From Mesorhizobium sp. (lineage in GTDB: Bacteria; Pseudomonadota; Alphaproteobacteria; Rhizobiales; Rhizobiaceae), in contig JAUYMV010000250.1 of NCBI GenBank assembly GCA_030698645.1, positions 1-11,243 on the forward strand: a DNA stretch of 11,243 bases, given 5' to 3'. This document shows, piece by piece, positions 5,823 to 11,243 of the stretch. The notes beneath the pieces are model-generated. The model made no database searches and was not told the origin of the DNA. It worked only from the letters and a program-made list of their open reading frames with translations. How positions within the stretch are numbered: the stretch's first letter is position 1; each line of letters opens with the position of its first letter. The position numbers were made by a program, and so were the translations under genes.

Positions 5823-6583
5823 CGGTCCTTCGTCCCGGCGAGCAGGAACTCGCGGTTGCCGTCGCCGCCCTCGATGGGCGAGGCGATCCAGCCGAGCGCG
5901 CGCCAGCCTGGCTGGGCGCCGAGCCAGTCGGCCAGACCCTGCGCAATGACGGGGCCGAGCGACGCGTCGCGCAGGATGCCGCCCTTGCCGATCGCCTCGC
6001 GGCCAGCCTCGAACTGCGGCTTGACGAGGAACACGCCGCGCGCGCCCGGCGCGGCCAGATCGAGCGCGGCGGGCAGCGCCAGCCTGAGCGAGATGAAGCT
6101 GACGTCGGCGACGACGAGATTGGGCAGGCTGCCACCGAGCGTGGCGAGGGTGATATCGCGGGCGTTGACGCCTTCGAGCGCCGCGACGCGCGGGTCACTC
6201 GCGATGCTTGCGTGCAACTGGCCATGGCCGACGTCGAGCGCGATGACATGCGCGGCGCCGCGTTCGAGCAGGATCTGCGTGAAGCCGCCGGTCGACGCGC
6301 CGATGTCGAGCGCGACGGCGCCGCCGATGTCGATGCCGAAATGGTCGAGGCCGGCGGCGAGCTTCAGCGCCGCGCGAGAAACGTAGGCCTGCGCCGGGTC
6401 GTCGACGGCGATCTCGGCGGTCGCGTCGACGGGTTTGCCGGGCTTCGTCTCCGGCTGGCCCGCCACTCGGACGGCGCCGCGCAGGACCGCGTCGCGGGCG
6501 CGCGAGCGGCTGGCGAAAAGGCCGCGCTCGACGAGCAGTTCGTCAAGCCGCAACCGCGTGTCTGAGCGGAGAACGGAAGGCAT
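5819..6583 (-). CDS. tlyA: TlyA family rRNA 2'-O-methyltransferase (S4 domain)
   Basis: TlyA methylates ribose 2'-O positions in 16S and 23S rRNA in mycobacteria (C1409 and C1920), which makes ribosomes sensitive to capreomycin; relatives are often labelled haemolysin A. The 254-residue product starts with an S4 RNA-binding domain (about 10-58, LRLDELLVERGLFASRSRAR at 11-30). A Rossmann methyltransferase domain follows, with the SAM loop ALDIGASTGGFT (91-102). The catalytic tetrad can be read as K74 (SRAALKL), D160 (VADVSF), K188 (LVKPQFE) and E245 (NREF). The protein is complete. No clear Shine-Dalgarno precedes the ATG at 6583; a GC hairpin sits there instead. It overlaps the downstream RNA methyltransferase by four bases. 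A target in 16S as well as 23S rRNA cannot be decided here. Confidence 0.92.
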   Translation of the reverse strand: MPSVLRSDTRLRLDELLVERGLFASRSRARDAVLRGAVRVAGQPETKPGKPVDATAEIAVDDPAQAYVSRAALKLAAGLDHFGIDIGGAVALDIGASTGGFTQILLERGAAHVIALDVGHGQLHASIASDPRVAALEGVNARDITLATLGGSLPNLVVADVSFISLRLALPAALDLAAPGARGVFLVKPQFEAGREAIGKGGILRDASLGPVIAQGLADWLGAQPGWRALGWIASPIEGGDGNREFLLAGTKDR

Positions 6584-6594
6584 GGCGTTTCATT

Positions 6595-6610
6595 GGCGGG
6601 TTACCCCGCC
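6595..6610 (-). promoter_or_regulatory. GNRA-capped GC hairpin just upstream of tlyA
   Basis: In minus-strand RNA the sequence reads GGCGGG-GUAA-CCCGCC: a perfect six-pair GC stem closed by a GNRA-type GUAA tetraloop. It lies 39 bases after the stop of the small secreted-protein gene and 11 bases before the tlyA ATG, where a ribosome binding site would be expected. No T-run follows, so it is not a standard terminator. It may stabilise or process the transcript or limit tlyA translation. Confidence 0.5.
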
Positions 6611-6649
6611 GAAAGCAAGCGGCTTCGCGGCCCGGAAAATCGCGAATGA

Positions 6650-6928
6650 TCAGAACGAGGAGAGCCGGATGACGCGGCGGTCGGAGGCGAGAGCCAGTCC
6701 GTCCTGCCATTCGCCGCGCCGCGCGGAGAGCCGGGTCGGCGCGCTTCTGTCGATCGCCGATACGAAGACCGGCCGCTGATCGACGGAAAAACCGCCGCGG
6801 ATGTCGCCCATCTTGGCGGCGACGATGCGGATCGCCGCCTCCTCGATCGAGCGGTCGTACTGACCCTCGGCGATTGCCGGCACTGTCAGGAGGGCAAGCG
6901 AAAGCGCCCCCAAAAGCGTGGTTTGCAT
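6650..6928 (-). CDS. Small secreted protein of unknown function, 92 residues
   Basis: The product begins with a clear Sec signal peptide (MQTTLLGALSLALLTVPAIA, likely cleaved after AIA). The mature part of about 72 residues contains EEAAIRIVAAKMGDIRGGFS near 29-48 and ends in a basic stretch, DRRVIRLSSF. It has no cysteines and no motif I recognise. I chose the ATG at 6928, with GGGAG upstream at a rather long spacing; an in-frame start at 6970 would put 14 atypical residues before the signal peptide. It lies between dxs and tlyA on the same strand and may share their transcript. RIVAAKMGDIRGGF hints at a conserved periplasmic domain, but I assign no function. Confidence 0.65.
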   Translation of the reverse strand: MQTTLLGALSLALLTVPAIAEGQYDRSIEEAAIRIVAAKMGDIRGGFSVDQRPVFVSAIDRSAPTRLSARRGEWQDGLALASDRRVIRLSSF

Positions 6929-7068
6929 GTTTCTTGCCGCTCCCTGTCCCGAGAGCTGTTCTACCAGCAACGGCTTTAGAAACGGCCAAAGGACAGGGTA
7001 AGCAAAGCCACAAGAGTCAAGGTGAACGATTGGTAATCAGACGACTGGCCAAGAGTATCGGGGCGGCG

Positions 7069-8496
7069 TCAGGCGCGCGCGGCGCGGGTGTCCTTGCCGA
7101 GCGCGGCGAACACAGTGCGCACGATGCCGGCGGCGTCGAGGCCGGCATCGGCATACATCTTCTCCGGCTTGGCGTGGTCGGTGAAGGCGTCGGGCAGGAC
7201 CAGCGAGCGAACCCTCAGCCCGTGGTCGAGAAGACCCTCGGACGACAGGAACTGCAGCACATGGCTGCCGAAGCCGCCGACGGCGCCTTCCTCGACCAGG
7301 ATCAGCACCTCGTGGTTGCGCGCCAGGCGGCCCACGAGATCGTGGTCGAGCGGCTTTGCGAAACGCGCGTCGGCGACCGTGGTCGACAGGCCGGCGGCGT
7401 CGAGTTCCTCGGCGGCGAGCAGGCAGTCGGCGAGCCTCGTGCCGAACGACAGCAGCGCGATCTTCGTGCCCTCGCGCAGGACGCGGCCCCTGCCGATCTC
7501 GAGCACGGATCCGCGCGCCGGCAGGTCGACGCCGACGCCGTTGCCGCGCGGATAGCGGAAGGAGATCGGGCCTTCGTCGTATTCGGCGGCGGTGCGCACC
7601 ATGTGGCGCAGTTCCGCCTCGTCGGCGGCGGCCATCACCACGAATCCCGGCAGCGTGGCCAGATAGGTGGTGTCGAAGGCGCCGCAATGGGTCGGGCCGT
7701 CGGCGCCGACAAAGCCGGCGCGGTCGATGGGAAAGCGCACCGGCAGCTTCTGGATCGCCACGTCGTGGACCACCTGGTCATAGGCGCGCTGCAGGAAGGT
7801 CGAGTAGATCGCCACGAACGGCTTGAATCCCTCGGTCGCCAATCCGGCCGCGAAGGTGACGGCATGCTGCTCGGCGATGCCGACGTCGAAGGTGCGTGTG
7901 GGAAACACCTCGCCGAACAAGTCGAGCCCGGTGCCGGTCGGCATGGCGGCGGTGATGGCGACGATGCGGTCGTCGTGGCGGGCTTCCTCGATCAGGCTCT
8001 CGCCGAAGACGCGCGTATAGGCGGGCGCGTTGGCAGGCGCCTTGGCCTGCGCGCCGGTGATGACGTCGAACCTGTTGACGCCGTGGTACTTGTCCTCGGC
8101 TTCCTCGGCCGGCGGATAGCCCTTGCCCTTCTTGGTGATGACGTGGATCAGCACCGGCCCGTCGCCATTGTCGCGGACGTTCTTCAGGACAGGGATGAGG
8201 TGCTCGAGATTGTGGCCGTCGATCGGGCCGATGTGGAAGAAGCCGAGTTCCTCGAACATGGTGCCACCGGTGACATAGCCGCGCGCATGCTCGACGGCGC
8301 GAGTGATGGCGCGGTCGGCGCGCTTGCCGAGATATGCGGTCAGCTTCTTGCCGAAATCGCGCAGGCCCAGATAGGTTCGGCCCGACGCCAGCCGCGCCAG
8401 ATAGGCGCTCATCGCGCCGGTCGGGTGGGCGATCGACATGTCGTTGTCGTTGAGGATGACGATCAGGCGGGCATCGAGCGCACCCGCATTGTTCAT
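7069..8496 (-). CDS. dxs: Dxs C-terminal portion, 475 codons after the internal stop
   Basis: This is the part of dxs that could be translated separately from the ATG at 8496, two codons past the TAA. It begins [19 protein letters not shown], so it retains the Asn half of the TPP/magnesium motif. It also has [14 protein letters not shown] with the catalytic Glu of the pyrimidine-binding domain, [19 protein letters not shown], and the C-terminal transketolase-like domain ([20 protein letters not shown]). The stop is normal (7071-7069). No Shine-Dalgarno lies before the ATG, so separate translation would rely on termination and restart within a few bases. Without the N-terminal part it lacks the GDG motif and His47, His78 and His120 equivalents, and would not be active alone. 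Confidence 0.75.
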   Translation of the reverse strand: MNNAGALDARLIVILNDNDMSIAHPTGAMSAYLARLASGRTYLGLRDFGKKLTAYLGKRADRAITRAVEHARGYVTGGTMFEELGFFHIGPIDGHNLEHLIPVLKNVRDNGDGPVLIHVITKKGKGYPPAEEAEDKYHGVNRFDVITGAQAKAPANAPAYTRVFGESLIEEARHDDRIVAITAAMPTGTGLDLFGEVFPTRTFDVGIAEQHAVTFAAGLATEGFKPFVAIYSTFLQRAYDQVVHDVAIQKLPVRFPIDRAGFVGADGPTHCGAFDTTYLATLPGFVVMAAADEAELRHMVRTAAEYDEGPISFRYPRGNGVGVDLPARGSVLEIGRGRVLREGTKIALLSFGTRLADCLLAAEELDAAGLSTTVADARFAKPLDHDLVGRLARNHEVLILVEEGAVGGFGSHVLQFLSSEGLLDHGLRVRSLVLPDAFTDHAKPEKMYADAGLDAAGIVRTVFAALGKDTRAARA

Positions 8497-8502
8497 CGCG
8501 TC

Positions 8503-8979
8503 TTAGGCCATGCCGGCCGACATGGCGCCATCGCCGATGACGGCGATGACGTTGTTCTTGGCGCCCTTGAGGTCGCGCGCGACGGCCATGCCGAGGCCGG
8601 CCGAGATCGAGGTCGAGGAATGCGCCGCGCCGAACGGATCGTATTCGCTCTCGGCGCGCCTGGTGAAGCCGGACAGGCCGTTTTCCTGGCGCAGCGTGCG
8701 GATGCGGTCGCGCCGGCCGGTCAGGATCTTATGCGGATAGGCCTGATGGCCGACATCCCAGATGATGCGGTCGGCCGGCGTGTCGAAGACGTAGTGGAGC
8801 GCGATCGTCAGCTCGACGACGCCGAGGCCGGCGCCGAGATGCCCGCCGGTCTGCGAGACGGCGTCGATCAGCTCGTTGCGCAGTTCGACGGCCAGTTGCG
8901 GCAGGTCGGATTCCGGAAGCTTGCGCAGGTCCGAGGGAATGCGGGCTTTGTCGAGGAGCGGGGTGGCGGGCGAAGTCAC
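8503..8979 (-). CDS. dxs: Dxs N-terminal portion, 158 residues ending at the internal TAA
   Basis: The frame from GTG at 8979 gives [20 protein letters not shown] and then the conserved Dxs N-terminus: [14 protein letters not shown] with H47, [18 protein letters not shown] with H78, [20 protein letters not shown] with H120, and [12 protein letters not shown], where it stops. I chose GTG because no in-frame ATG, GTG or TTG lies between it and the end of the pirin gene, and because the N-terminus then matches relatives. The frame is open further upstream but overlaps the pirin gene there and has no start. The spacing of 91 bases from the pirin stop leaves room for a promoter or for co-transcription. 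Confidence 0.75.
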   Translation of the reverse strand: MTSPATPLLDKARIPSDLRKLPESDLPQLAVELRNELIDAVSQTGGHLGAGLGVVELTIALHYVFDTPADRIIWDVGHQAYPHKILTGRRDRIRTLRQENGLSGFTRRAESEYDPFGAAHSSTSISAGLGMAVARDLKGAKNNVIAVIGDGAMSAGMA

Positions 8980-9070
8980 GATGGCAGGCTGCTTTTCAGG
9001 TCCGGTTGTGTCGACATAGGCATTGAAGCCGGGAAAGTAAACGTGGGACGGCGCCGCACCGGGCGGCGGG

Positions 9071-9991
9071 TCAGTTTTCCGGCAGCGGGATATACTCCTC
9101 CTCGTCGCCCGGCACGATGTCGAAGCGCGCCGTGCGCCACTCTTCCTTGGCCTGTTCGATGCGTTCCTTCGACGACGAGACGAAGTTCCACCAGATGTAG
9201 CGCTTCGAGCCGAGCGACGCGCCGCCGAAGAGCATGACATGCGCGCCGCGTTCCGAGGCGACGACGATCTCGTCGCCCGGGCGGAAGACCAGCAGCCGGT
9301 CGGACTGAAACCGGTCGCCGGCGATGACAACGTCGCCCTCCAGCACATAGATGGCGCGCTCCTCGGCGTCGGCCGGAATCTGCACGCGGGCGCCGGGCTC
9401 GAGCCTGAGGGAGACGTAGAGCGTCTCGGAGGCCGCGCGCACCGGCGAGGCCAGTCCCTGGAAGCCGCCGATGACGACATTGCCGGACACGCCGTCGGCG
9501 CCGAAGGTCGGCAGTCCGGCTGCGGCCGTGTTCTCGAACAGCGGCGCGACCTCCTCCTTGCCGTCGGGCAAGGCCAGCCATGTCTGCAGGCCGGAGATCG
9601 ACATCGGCTGGCCGCGCAGTTCCTCGGGCGTGCGCTCGGAATGCACGATCCCCCGGCCCGCGGTCATCAGGTTCACGTCGCCCGGCGCGATGACCATTTC
9701 GGTGCCGAGCGAATCGCGGTGGCGGATCCTGCCGTCGAACAGATAGGTCACCGTCGCCAGCCCGATATGCGGGTGCGGGCGGACATCCATGGCCTGGCCG
9801 GCACGCATGATGGCGGGGCCCATGCGGTCGAAGAAGATGAACGGGCCGACCAGACGGCGTTTCGCCGTCGGCAGGGCCCGGCGGACCTCGAAACCGCCAA
9901 TGTCCCTGGCGTTCGGGATCACCATCAGCTCGATCTGGTCGCTGGCGAAGGCATCGCCGGGCTCCGGGTCGCGTCCGGGAAAGAAGCTCAT
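9071..9991 (-). CDS. Pirin family bicupin protein
   Basis: Pirins are iron-binding bicupins; some bacterial members (YhhW type) are quercetinases and others bind metabolic enzymes, so the substrate is open. The 306-residue cytoplasmic product has the usual length and the four metal ligands in the N-terminal cupin: H73 and H75 in [19 protein letters not shown], and H117 and E119 in GRGIVHSE. The second cupin has [13 protein letters not shown] (214-226) but lacks an obvious metal set, as is typical. AAGGA lies ten bases before the ATG at 9991. It is 91 bases upstream of dxs on the same strand and may be co-transcribed with it. It is divergent from the VWA protein. All catalytic-type ligands are present, so it should be functional. 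Confidence 0.92.
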   Translation of the reverse strand: MSFFPGRDPEPGDAFASDQIELMVIPNARDIGGFEVRRALPTAKRRLVGPFIFFDRMGPAIMRAGQAMDVRPHPHIGLATVTYLFDGRIRHRDSLGTEMVIAPGDVNLMTAGRGIVHSERTPEELRGQPMSISGLQTWLALPDGKEEVAPLFENTAAAGLPTFGADGVSGNVVIGGFQGLASPVRAASETLYVSLRLEPGARVQIPADAEERAIYVLEGDVVIAGDRFQSDRLLVFRPGDEIVVASERGAHVMLFGGASLGSKRYIWWNFVSSSKERIEQAKEEWRTARFDIVPGDEEEYIPLPEN

Positions 9992-10028
9992 GGCGGATCG
10001 ATCCTTTCAGACTACGGCCGGAGGTGAC

Positions 10029-10136
10029 ATGTCGGGTGGCCGGCCACTCCGAACAGCAGACCGCGAAAGTGCGCGGCGCGCAATTGACGACTTGTTTACG
10101 ACGCGCGTTTGCTCGGTTTTAAGCCGTTTCGTCTAG
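10029..10136 (+). CDS. Possible small ORF, 35 codons, strong ribosome binding site
   Basis: GGAGGTG (10020-10026) stands just before an ATG at 10029, about the best Shine-Dalgarno in the window. The frame runs 35 codons, MSGGRPLRTADRESARRAID and onward to TAG at 10134-10136, and is basic with no signal peptide or membrane segment. It lies in the divergent region between pirin and the VWA gene and ends 32 bases before the latter's ATG, so it could be a leader peptide. Against it: the sequence resembles nothing I know, and it overlaps where the VWA promoter should be. Confidence 0.25.
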   Translation: MSGGRPLRTADRESARRAIDDLFTTRVCSVLSRFV

Positions 10137-10137
10137 A
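10109..10137 (+). promoter_or_regulatory. Weak candidate promoter for the TadG-like VWA gene
   Basis: TTGCTC (10109-10114) and TCTAGA (10132-10137) are 17 bases apart, in the only AT-richer patch of the divergent intergenic region (TTTTAAG at 10117-10123). The -10 box is poor; TAGATT at 10134-10139 is an alternative at 19 bases. A TTGACG also lies at 10084-10089 without a good partner. Placed here because the region must hold a promoter, not because the match is strong. Confidence 0.2.
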
Positions 10138-10168
10138 TTGCGGTTGAATCTAGGGGTGGATTTCGGTG

Positions 10169-11243
10169 ATGAAGAGGCTATTTCGATCGCTGCTTGCGGA
10201 CCGGTCCGGCAATTTCAGCCAAATTTTCGGGATCATGCTGCTGCCGGCGCTGGGCAGTGTCGGACTTGCGGTCGACTACAGCTATGCCTCGCTGATCCGC
10301 TCGCAGCTCTATGGCGCCGCGGACGCCGCGGCCGTCGGTTCGATCGCCGACGGCGCGCCCGCGCTGAAGGCGGCGGCCCTGATGTCCGGCGACGGCCCGA
10401 TCGCCGACGGCCGCGTCGACGCCATCAATCTCTTCAACGGCTATCTGGTCGGCAAGCCGGCGCTGCAGCTGACAGAAATCGATGCCGAAGTCGTGCGCAC
10501 AGGCACGGCAATCGCGTCGAGGGTCGAATTCACCGCGAACGTGCCAATGCCGTTCATGAGCCTGTTCGGGCATGACCATGTCACGGTGACGGGCGCGGCG
10601 ACGGCGCAGATGCGCACGGCGCCGTTCATGGATTTCTACCTGCTGCTCGACAACACGCCCTCGATGGGCGTCGGAGCGACGCCGACCGACGTCGCGACCA
10701 TGGTGGCGAACACGCCGGACCAATGCGCGTTCGCGTGCCACGATCTGTCGAGGGCGAACAACTACTACCATCTGGCGAAGTCGCTCGGCGTGACCATGCG
10801 CATCGACGTGGTGCGTCAGGCGACGCAGCAGCTCACCGAGACGGCCAAGGCGACACGCAAATACGCCAACCAGTTCCGCATGGGCGTCTATACGTTCGGC
10901 GCGGCGGCCACCGCGATGCATCTGACCGAGATCTCGCCGCTGACGACGAACATGGACATGGTGAAGGCCAATGCCAACGCGATCGACCTGATGACCATTC
11001 CGCACCAGAACTACAACAACGACCAGCAGACCGACTACGACACGACGATGGCGGCGCTCAACGCCCGTATCGACGCGCCCGGCAATGGCGAGAGCAGCAG
11101 CCAGCGCCAGAAGATCGTGTTCTTCGTCTCCGACGGCGTCGGCGACAGCTACAAGCCGAGCCGCTGCACGGAACCGACGACCGGCGGACGCTGCCAGGAG
11201 CCGATCGACGTGCGCGCCTGCCAGGAACTGAAGGCGCGCGGCA
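10169..11243 (+). CDS. TadG-like pilus assembly protein with VWA domain, 3' end cut off
   Basis: The first 358 residues are present. MKRLFRSLLADRSGNFSQIF leads into one transmembrane helix at about 18-38 (IFGIMLLPALGSVGLAVDYS), the Tad-type membrane anchor that places the rest in the periplasm. ALDYS-like and ADAAA motifs at 34-56 are usual for TadE/TadG relatives. A VWA domain starts near 155 with FYLLLDNTPSMGVGA: the metal (MIDAS) motif reads D161-x-T163-x-S165, with Thr at the usual second Ser. FFVSDGVGD near 318-325 is the later MIDAS strand. C186 and C190 form a close pair. GGGGTGG lies nine bases before the ATG at 10169. Relatives act in Flp/Tad pilus assembly or adhesion, but no other tad gene is in the window, so it may be a stand-alone paralogue. 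Confidence 0.85.
   Translation, partial: MKRLFRSLLADRSGNFSQIFGIMLLPALGSVGLAVDYSYASLIRSQLYGAADAAAVGSIADGAPALKAAALMSGDGPIADGRVDAINLFNGYLVGKPALQLTEIDAEVVRTGTAIASRVEFTANVPMPFMSLFGHDHVTVTGAATAQMRTAPFMDFYLLLDNTPSMGVGATPTDVATMVANTPDQCAFACHDLSRANNYYHLAKSLGVTMRIDVVRQATQQLTETAKATRKYANQFRMGVYTFGAAATAMHLTEISPLTTNMDMVKANANAIDLMTIPHQNYNNDQQTDYDTTMAALNARIDAPGNGESSSQRQKIVFFVSDGVGDSYKPSRCTEPTTGGRCQEPIDVRACQELKARG

Larger units (their letters stand above)
7069..8979 (-). pseudogene. dxs: dxs (1-deoxy-D-xylulose-5-phosphate synthase) interrupted by one in-frame TAA
   Basis: Dxs joins pyruvate and glyceraldehyde 3-phosphate to form DXP, using thiamine diphosphate (TPP), the first step of the MEP isoprenoid pathway and also a source for thiamine and pyridoxal. 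Read through, the frame gives 636 codons, the normal family length (620 in E. coli), with conserved sequence from end to end. Codon 159 is TAA (8505-8503), where relatives have Tyr or Phe in GMA-(Y/F)-EAMN; here the sequence is [21 protein letters not shown]. No frameshift is involved: both halves are in one frame. The stop separates D150 of the GDG motif from N179, the two magnesium ligands for TPP. Start is GTG at 8979, with no good ribosome binding site. Either it is a sequencing or assembly error, a recent null allele with another copy elsewhere, or a read-through or two-chain enzyme. Identity is certain; functional status is not. Confidence 0.85.

Noticed and set aside
4956..6386. 476-codon open frame on the plus strand opposite the RNA methyltransferase and tlyA
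   Set aside because: Both genes on the other strand show complete catalytic motifs; the plus frame is low-complexity and shows none.
8497..8510. Frameshift as the cause of the split dxs
   Set aside because: Both halves are in the same frame; the interruption is one nonsense codon.
6874..9237. 787-codon open frame on the plus strand opposite dxs and pirin
   Set aside because: It lies antisense to a clearly conserved gene, its translation is Arg/Gly/Ala-rich with no family resemblance, and long antisense frames are expected in GC-rich DNA with this codon use.
8976..9581. 201-codon minus-strand frame across the pirin-dxs junction
   Set aside because: Arg-rich composition, overlaps the conserved pirin frame, and has no relation to any family; it ends at the dxs start by chance.

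Overview
The window looks like chromosomal DNA from an alphaproteobacterium of the order Hyphomicrobiales (rhizobia), probably near Mesorhizobium/Phyllobacteriaceae. This rests on very high GC with GC-rich third codon positions, a secreted IalB-family protein next to tldD, a TlyA/RNA-methyltransferase/Dxs cluster, a RES-Xre toxin-antitoxin pair, and a TadG-like von Willebrand factor A protein of rhizobial type. The genus is an inference from gene content; no marker gene fixes it.

Left part (1-2808): the N-terminus of a secreted protein runs off the left edge on the minus strand, followed by about 370 bases of non-coding DNA. Then, on the plus strand, come a 39-residue single-pass membrane protein, an IalB-family periplasmic protein with two likely disulfides, and tldD, a zinc metalloprotease subunit. 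In many rhizobia tldD leads into the cytochrome oxidase cox operon; here it does not.

Middle (2813-4529): a minus-strand toxin-antitoxin operon (Xre/DUF2384 antitoxin, then RES-domain toxin, coding regions overlapping by 8 bases) converges on tldD with a 4-base gap. Its promoter carries two TGATCA boxes 11 bp apart flanking the -10 box, a convincing self-repression operator. Divergent from it is a class III sirtuin (cobB) carrying the Tyr-x-x-Arg pocket of desuccinylases and preceded by a 9-bp inverted repeat. Toxin and sirtuin families both consume NAD+. A 24-bp tandem repeat lies in the short gap after cobB.

Right part (4581-9991, all minus strand): in transcription order these are a pirin-family cupin, dxs, a small secreted protein, tlyA and an iron-sulfur-type RNA uridine C5-methyltransferase. 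The last two overlap by ATGA. A GNRA-capped hairpin sits just before tlyA. The notable point is that dxs, the first enzyme of the MEP isoprenoid pathway, is complete and well conserved on both sides of a single in-frame TAA codon inside the thiamine-diphosphate-binding motif.

Right edge (9992-11243): a divergent intergenic region with a possible 35-codon ORF, then the start of a TadG-like, membrane-anchored VWA protein that runs off the window.

Most of the window is ordinary chromosomal housekeeping. I see no clearly new multi-gene system. The best leads are the interrupted dxs, the toxin-antitoxin/sirtuin island at a likely break in gene order, and the small membrane protein.
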